DNA from: Bacteroidales bacterium UBA4295
GTDB lineage: Bacteria > Bacteroidota > Bacteroidia > Bacteroidales > Paludibacteraceae
Reading direction: 5' to 3'
Assembly: GCA_002395805.1 (NCBI GenBank)
Contig: DGVB01000015.1
Span: 8,974 to 72,973 of the forward strand
Length of the DNA stretch: 64,000 bases
The position numbers and the translations under genes are program-made. The notes under the pieces are model-generated. The model had not been told where the DNA came from, did not search any database, and was given only the letters and a program-made list of their open reading frames with translations. Shown piece by piece: positions 61,294-64,000 of the stretch (within the stretch, counting starts at the first letter, position 1; each line of letters starts with the position of its first letter).

Positions 61294-63796
61294 ATTATTC
61301 TTTGTTTTCGCTCTCTTCCTCTGCTTACCTATCCACGCAGCCCAGACGCTTAATAACCCTATCGGCCCGGACGGATGCTATATTGTCAAGTGGAATTGCG
61401 CCACGAATAGTTTCGCCTCCTCCAATGATTTTGAAGCGGATGAGTCATTCACTTTCGCTGTCGATATCACCGGCACCCAGTGGGTTAGTTGGCTGGCAGA
61501 GAACAGCTATCGCGGTATTTGCACCAATTTCTCGCTCACCCCGGACGGAGGACAGAATATCTCCCGGGACGGCGACAGGCTCTACCATATCACCGGCAAT
61601 ATTTACGGCAAGACGATCAATATTGCCCAGCTCGCCCTTAACTGGTCAACGCCTGCCTCGGGCACCCGAACGGCTATCTACAGCAATCTGTTCGGCTTCT
61701 GCACCAACCCGGAACAGTGGTGGCAAAACCCGAGCGATAACATTATAGGAAACAGCGACTGCTTTTTCCGCACCGCCGCTTACACCGGCACCCATACATG
61801 CCCTGTATTCTACACCAATGACTATGCCGGGAATATCTATACATGGATTAATCGGAAAGGATACGCCGTTCCATGCGCCTTCCCGGAGCCGTGCTACAGC
61901 TCTACACCTACGCCCGATCCTGATCCCACACCCGACCCTACACCGGTCATTGACGGCTCGCACGTATATACGTTTGGCACGGACGCACAGCAGAGAGGCT
62001 ATTACAACCGTCCGTACGAGCGATATGAAGCCGAACCCGGCTTCTGCGAGACAAACGGCACCTTCCTCGCCGCTTCCGACGATCAGGCAAACCTGCAGTC
62101 GGAGGCCTCGCACCAGCAAGCGCTGCAACTCATTGGCAAAAACAGCTACGTTCGATGGAAAGTGAACCAAGCCGGAGACGGGCTGACCGTCCGCTTCTCT
62201 CTGCCCGACAACGCGGCCGGTACAGGTACGACCGGGAATATAGACATCTATGCCGGAAACGACAAAGTGGGTTCGCTCACGCTGAATAGCTATTGGGCAT
62301 GGCAGTACACCGTCAACGGAGGTAACTACCCCACCAATACACCCGCCACACCCGGAAACGGCAATGTGGTACGCATGAGGTTTGACGAAATGCACATCAG
62401 GTTATCTCGTCCGGTAGCCTCCTCCGAATATCTCAAGATCGTGAAGACGGACAACAACTCTACCCCTTATACGATTGATTTTGTCGAGCTGGAGCCTGTG
62501 CCTGAGAAAGTCACTTTCGAAAGCCTGAGCGGCAACAAGATCCAATACGACGGTACTTCCGACATGCAGGAATTCATCAACGCTAACCAGGGGAAAATCA
62601 TCTATTTCCCCGAAGGACGATGGATTAGTCATAAGCGGCTCTACCTGACCAATGGCAACAACACACAGCTCATCGGAGCGGGAATGTGGTACACCGAGAT
62701 TTATTTCGATGCAGCCAGCGATAATCCTGCTACCTTCTCCCATCGCGGTATAGAAGGGTCCGGCAGCAACCTCCGTATCGAGGGACTCTATCTCAATACC
62801 ATTAATAACCAAAGGTACTATAACAATAACAGCTCCAACCAGGTCGGCAAAGGCTTCCAGGACTGCTTCGGTTCTAACTCTGTGATCCGCAATTGCTGGG
62901 TGGAGCATTTCGAGTGCGGCGCATGGATATGCGACTATTCCAACAAAGGAAGCAACAACCTCCTTATTGAGCACTGCCGCTTCCGGAATAACTACGCCGA
63001 TGGCGTCAACTGCTCGCATGCCAGCAACGGACACACCGTTCGCTTCTGCTCATTCCGCAACAACGGTGACGACGACATGGCTTCCTGGAGTTCCGGCAGA
63101 CTGTGCACGAATGTCACCTATGCCTACTGCACGGCGGAGAATAACTGGAGAGCCGCTTCGCTCGGTTTTTTCGGCGGACAGGGACACACCGCGCACCATT
63201 TGTTCATAGCAGACCCGCTCGAATCCGGAGTGCGCGTCAACTCCGACTTTAGCGGAAACGGGTTCAGTCAGACCGGGGCGTTCAATATCTATGATATCAC
63301 AATCCGACATGCCGGATGCGTCAGCGGTTCACGCGGAAACAAAGGAGATTTCTGGGGCAGTATGCAAGGGGCGCTAAATATCGGCTCTACCTCGAATTAC
63401 GCCATCTATAATATCCATTTCAACAATATCGAAATCTACGACTCGCGATACAATGCTATCTACGTCAGGGCGGCAGCTAATAAACCGCTAAGTAATATTT
63501 CTCTCAAAAATATCATGGTCAATACTACGCCCAATTACGGCATTTACTTCGCCGGAGTGAACGGCACCATGTCTTATTGTAACCTGCTCTTTACCAATGT
63601 CCAGCGCGATATGAATGCTATCCCGTCCTCCCTCTCCTGGACACAGGATGCGGATTGTCAGCCGCCGCTGCCTTCGGCTTCGGAGCCCGCCACAGAGAAT
63701 CCGACCGAGCAGGCCCATAAGTTCTTTCACGAGGGCAAACTCCTTATCTCTGTCAACGGCCACATATACGACGTGTTTGGGCGACTTATTCACTAA
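61268..63796 (+). CDS. GH87-like beta-helix glucanase with CBM35 and T9SS-like tail
   Basis: 842 residues. The signal peptide (to PIHAA) is followed by the YIVKWNCATNSFASSND module shared with the 1546-residue protein, a Pro/Asp/Thr linker (TPDPDPTPDPTP), a CBM35-like domain (YERYEAEPGF to DFVELEPV, about 240-415) and a parallel beta-helix (420-790). Asp578 (NNYADGVN) and Asp601/Asp602 (NNGDDDMASW) are 23 and 24 residues apart, the spacing I recall for the catalytic aspartates of GH87 alpha-1,3-glucanase. The tail GKLLISVNGHIYDVFGRLIH is T9SS-like. A start at 61253 is possible. Likely a secreted alpha-1,3-glucan (mutan or fungal wall) hydrolase. Confidence 0.8.
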   Translation: MNSLRLHDKLFFVFALFLCLPIHAAQTLNNPIGPDGCYIVKWNCATNSFASSNDFEADESFTFAVDITGTQWVSWLAENSYRGICTNFSLTPDGGQNISRDGDRLYHITGNIYGKTINIAQLALNWSTPASGTRTAIYSNLFGFCTNPEQWWQNPSDNIIGNSDCFFRTAAYTGTHTCPVFYTNDYAGNIYTWINRKGYAVPCAFPEPCYSSTPTPDPDPTPDPTPVIDGSHVYTFGTDAQQRGYYNRPYERYEAEPGFCETNGTFLAASDDQANLQSEASHQQALQLIGKNSYVRWKVNQAGDGLTVRFSLPDNAAGTGTTGNIDIYAGNDKVGSLTLNSYWAWQYTVNGGNYPTNTPATPGNGNVVRMRFDEMHIRLSRPVASSEYLKIVKTDNNSTPYTIDFVELEPVPEKVTFESLSGNKIQYDGTSDMQEFINANQGKIIYFPEGRWISHKRLYLTNGNNTQLIGAGMWYTEIYFDAASDNPATFSHRGIEGSGSNLRIEGLYLNTINNQRYYNNNSSNQVGKGFQDCFGSNSVIRNCWVEHFECGAWICDYSNKGSNNLLIEHCRFRNNYADGVNCSHASNGHTVRFCSFRNNGDDDMASWSSGRLCTNVTYAYCTAENNWRAASLGFFGGQGHTAHHLFIADPLESGVRVNSDFSGNGFSQTGAFNIYDITIRHAGCVSGSRGNKGDFWGSMQGALNIGSTSNYAIYNIHFNNIEIYDSRYNAIYVRAAANKPLSNISLKNIMVNTTPNYGIYFAGVNGTMSYCNLLFTNVQRDMNAIPSSLSWTQDADCQPPLPSASEPATENPTEQAHKFFHEGKLLISVNGHIYDVFGRLIH

Positions 63797-63833
63797 AATC
63801 ACTCGTTCACCGGACAAAAAAATCGTTCTATCT

Positions 63834-63865
63834 CTTGCGTATGTGCAATTTTTGTTGTACCTTTG
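63834..63865 (+). promoter_or_regulatory. Promoter of dxs
   Basis: CTTG (63834-63837) and TACCTTTG (63858-63865), 20 bases apart. Box and spacer are identical to the lipid kinase promoter over 33 bases. Confidence 0.88.
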
Positions 63866-63917
63866 CAGCCGATTTAGTTTGCGCGAGTATGCGCATGCTG
63901 TTTGGGGACCCTAAGAG

Positions 63918-64000
63918 ATGGAATATACGTATATTAACAAGATCGATTCGCCGGCAGATTTGAAGAAAGTGCCGATAGACGAGTTGCCGGCGGTATGTGC
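63918..64000 (+). CDS. dxs: 1-deoxy-D-xylulose-5-phosphate synthase, N-terminal fragment
   Basis: The 27 residues visible (MEYTYINKIDSPADLKK, then VPIDELPAVC) match the N-terminus of Bacteroidales Dxs, which starts ME-Y-LN-I-SP-DLRKL and has ELP before the first helix. Dxs condenses pyruvate and glyceraldehyde-3-phosphate in the MEP isoprenoid pathway. The promoter lies 53 bases upstream. The call rests on a short segment and the gene runs off the window. Confidence 0.75.
   Translation, partial: MEYTYINKIDSPADLKKVPIDELPAVC

Overview
The window comes from a member of the Bacteroidales (phylum Bacteroidota), probably an uncultivated host-associated lineage; I cannot fix the family. The evidence is consistent. 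Promoters have the Bacteroidota form (TTTG, 20 bases, TAnnTTTG) and there are no Shine-Dalgarno sites. The window holds a MurF-alanine racemase fusion, a TamL-type outer-membrane lipoprotein, a DUF4295 gene next to rpmG and rpmB, a TonB-dependent receptor with a carboxypeptidase-D-like leader domain, and six surface proteins that end in a short type IX secretion (T9SS) tail.

Layout. 1-4.9 kb: a cut-off secreted protein, tRNA-Lys(CTT), a MurU-like nucleotidyltransferase with an AmgK-RapZ fusion kinase, a lipid kinase, and a small ribosomal operon. 4.9-10.9 kb: a divergent pair made of a two-helix membrane protein and a 1292-residue STAND ATPase, with a glycerophosphodiesterase coupled to the ATPase. 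10.9-13.9 kb: a SulP transporter, a 241-bp twin repeat and a rubrerythrin. 14-26.5 kb: a nine-gene minus-strand envelope and translation operon (tonB-like, thrS, SpoU methylase, tamL, rnhB, sppA, lpxK, msbA-like, mnmA). 26.8-38 kb: MgtC, then an apparent operon of S1/P1 nuclease, TonB receptor, OB-fold lipoprotein, triple OB-fold surface protein and DUF5020 barrel, followed by a large T9SS protein. 38-46.7 kb: DUF4301 and a BadF-type sugar kinase back to back, then a minus-strand group (MurF-Alr, ABC ATPase, GT2, SpoIID-like, THUMP-like methyltransferase). 47-63.8 kb: a surface-protein cluster with two very large Big2/lectin-like proteins, a 40-residue peptide gene, two related outer-membrane barrels (one fused to STN and OmpA), a carbohydrate-binding-like protein and a GH87-like beta-helix enzyme. 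The window ends in the first codons of dxs.

The most unusual feature is the load of short repeats, both between genes and in frame inside conserved genes. Family A is a 16-nt unit carrying a micro-hairpin whose two sides covary; it occurs in six arrays, five of them inside essential-type genes, in loops beside catalytic motifs. Family B is a set of C-tract/G-tract palindromes. Family C is a set of phased 7-9-nt word arrays at gene junctions and in protein linkers. Together with two AT-rich palindromic elements, a 150-nt inverted repeat and near-identical promoter cassettes, they suggest a lineage in which small palindromic elements spread actively and coding sequence tolerates them.
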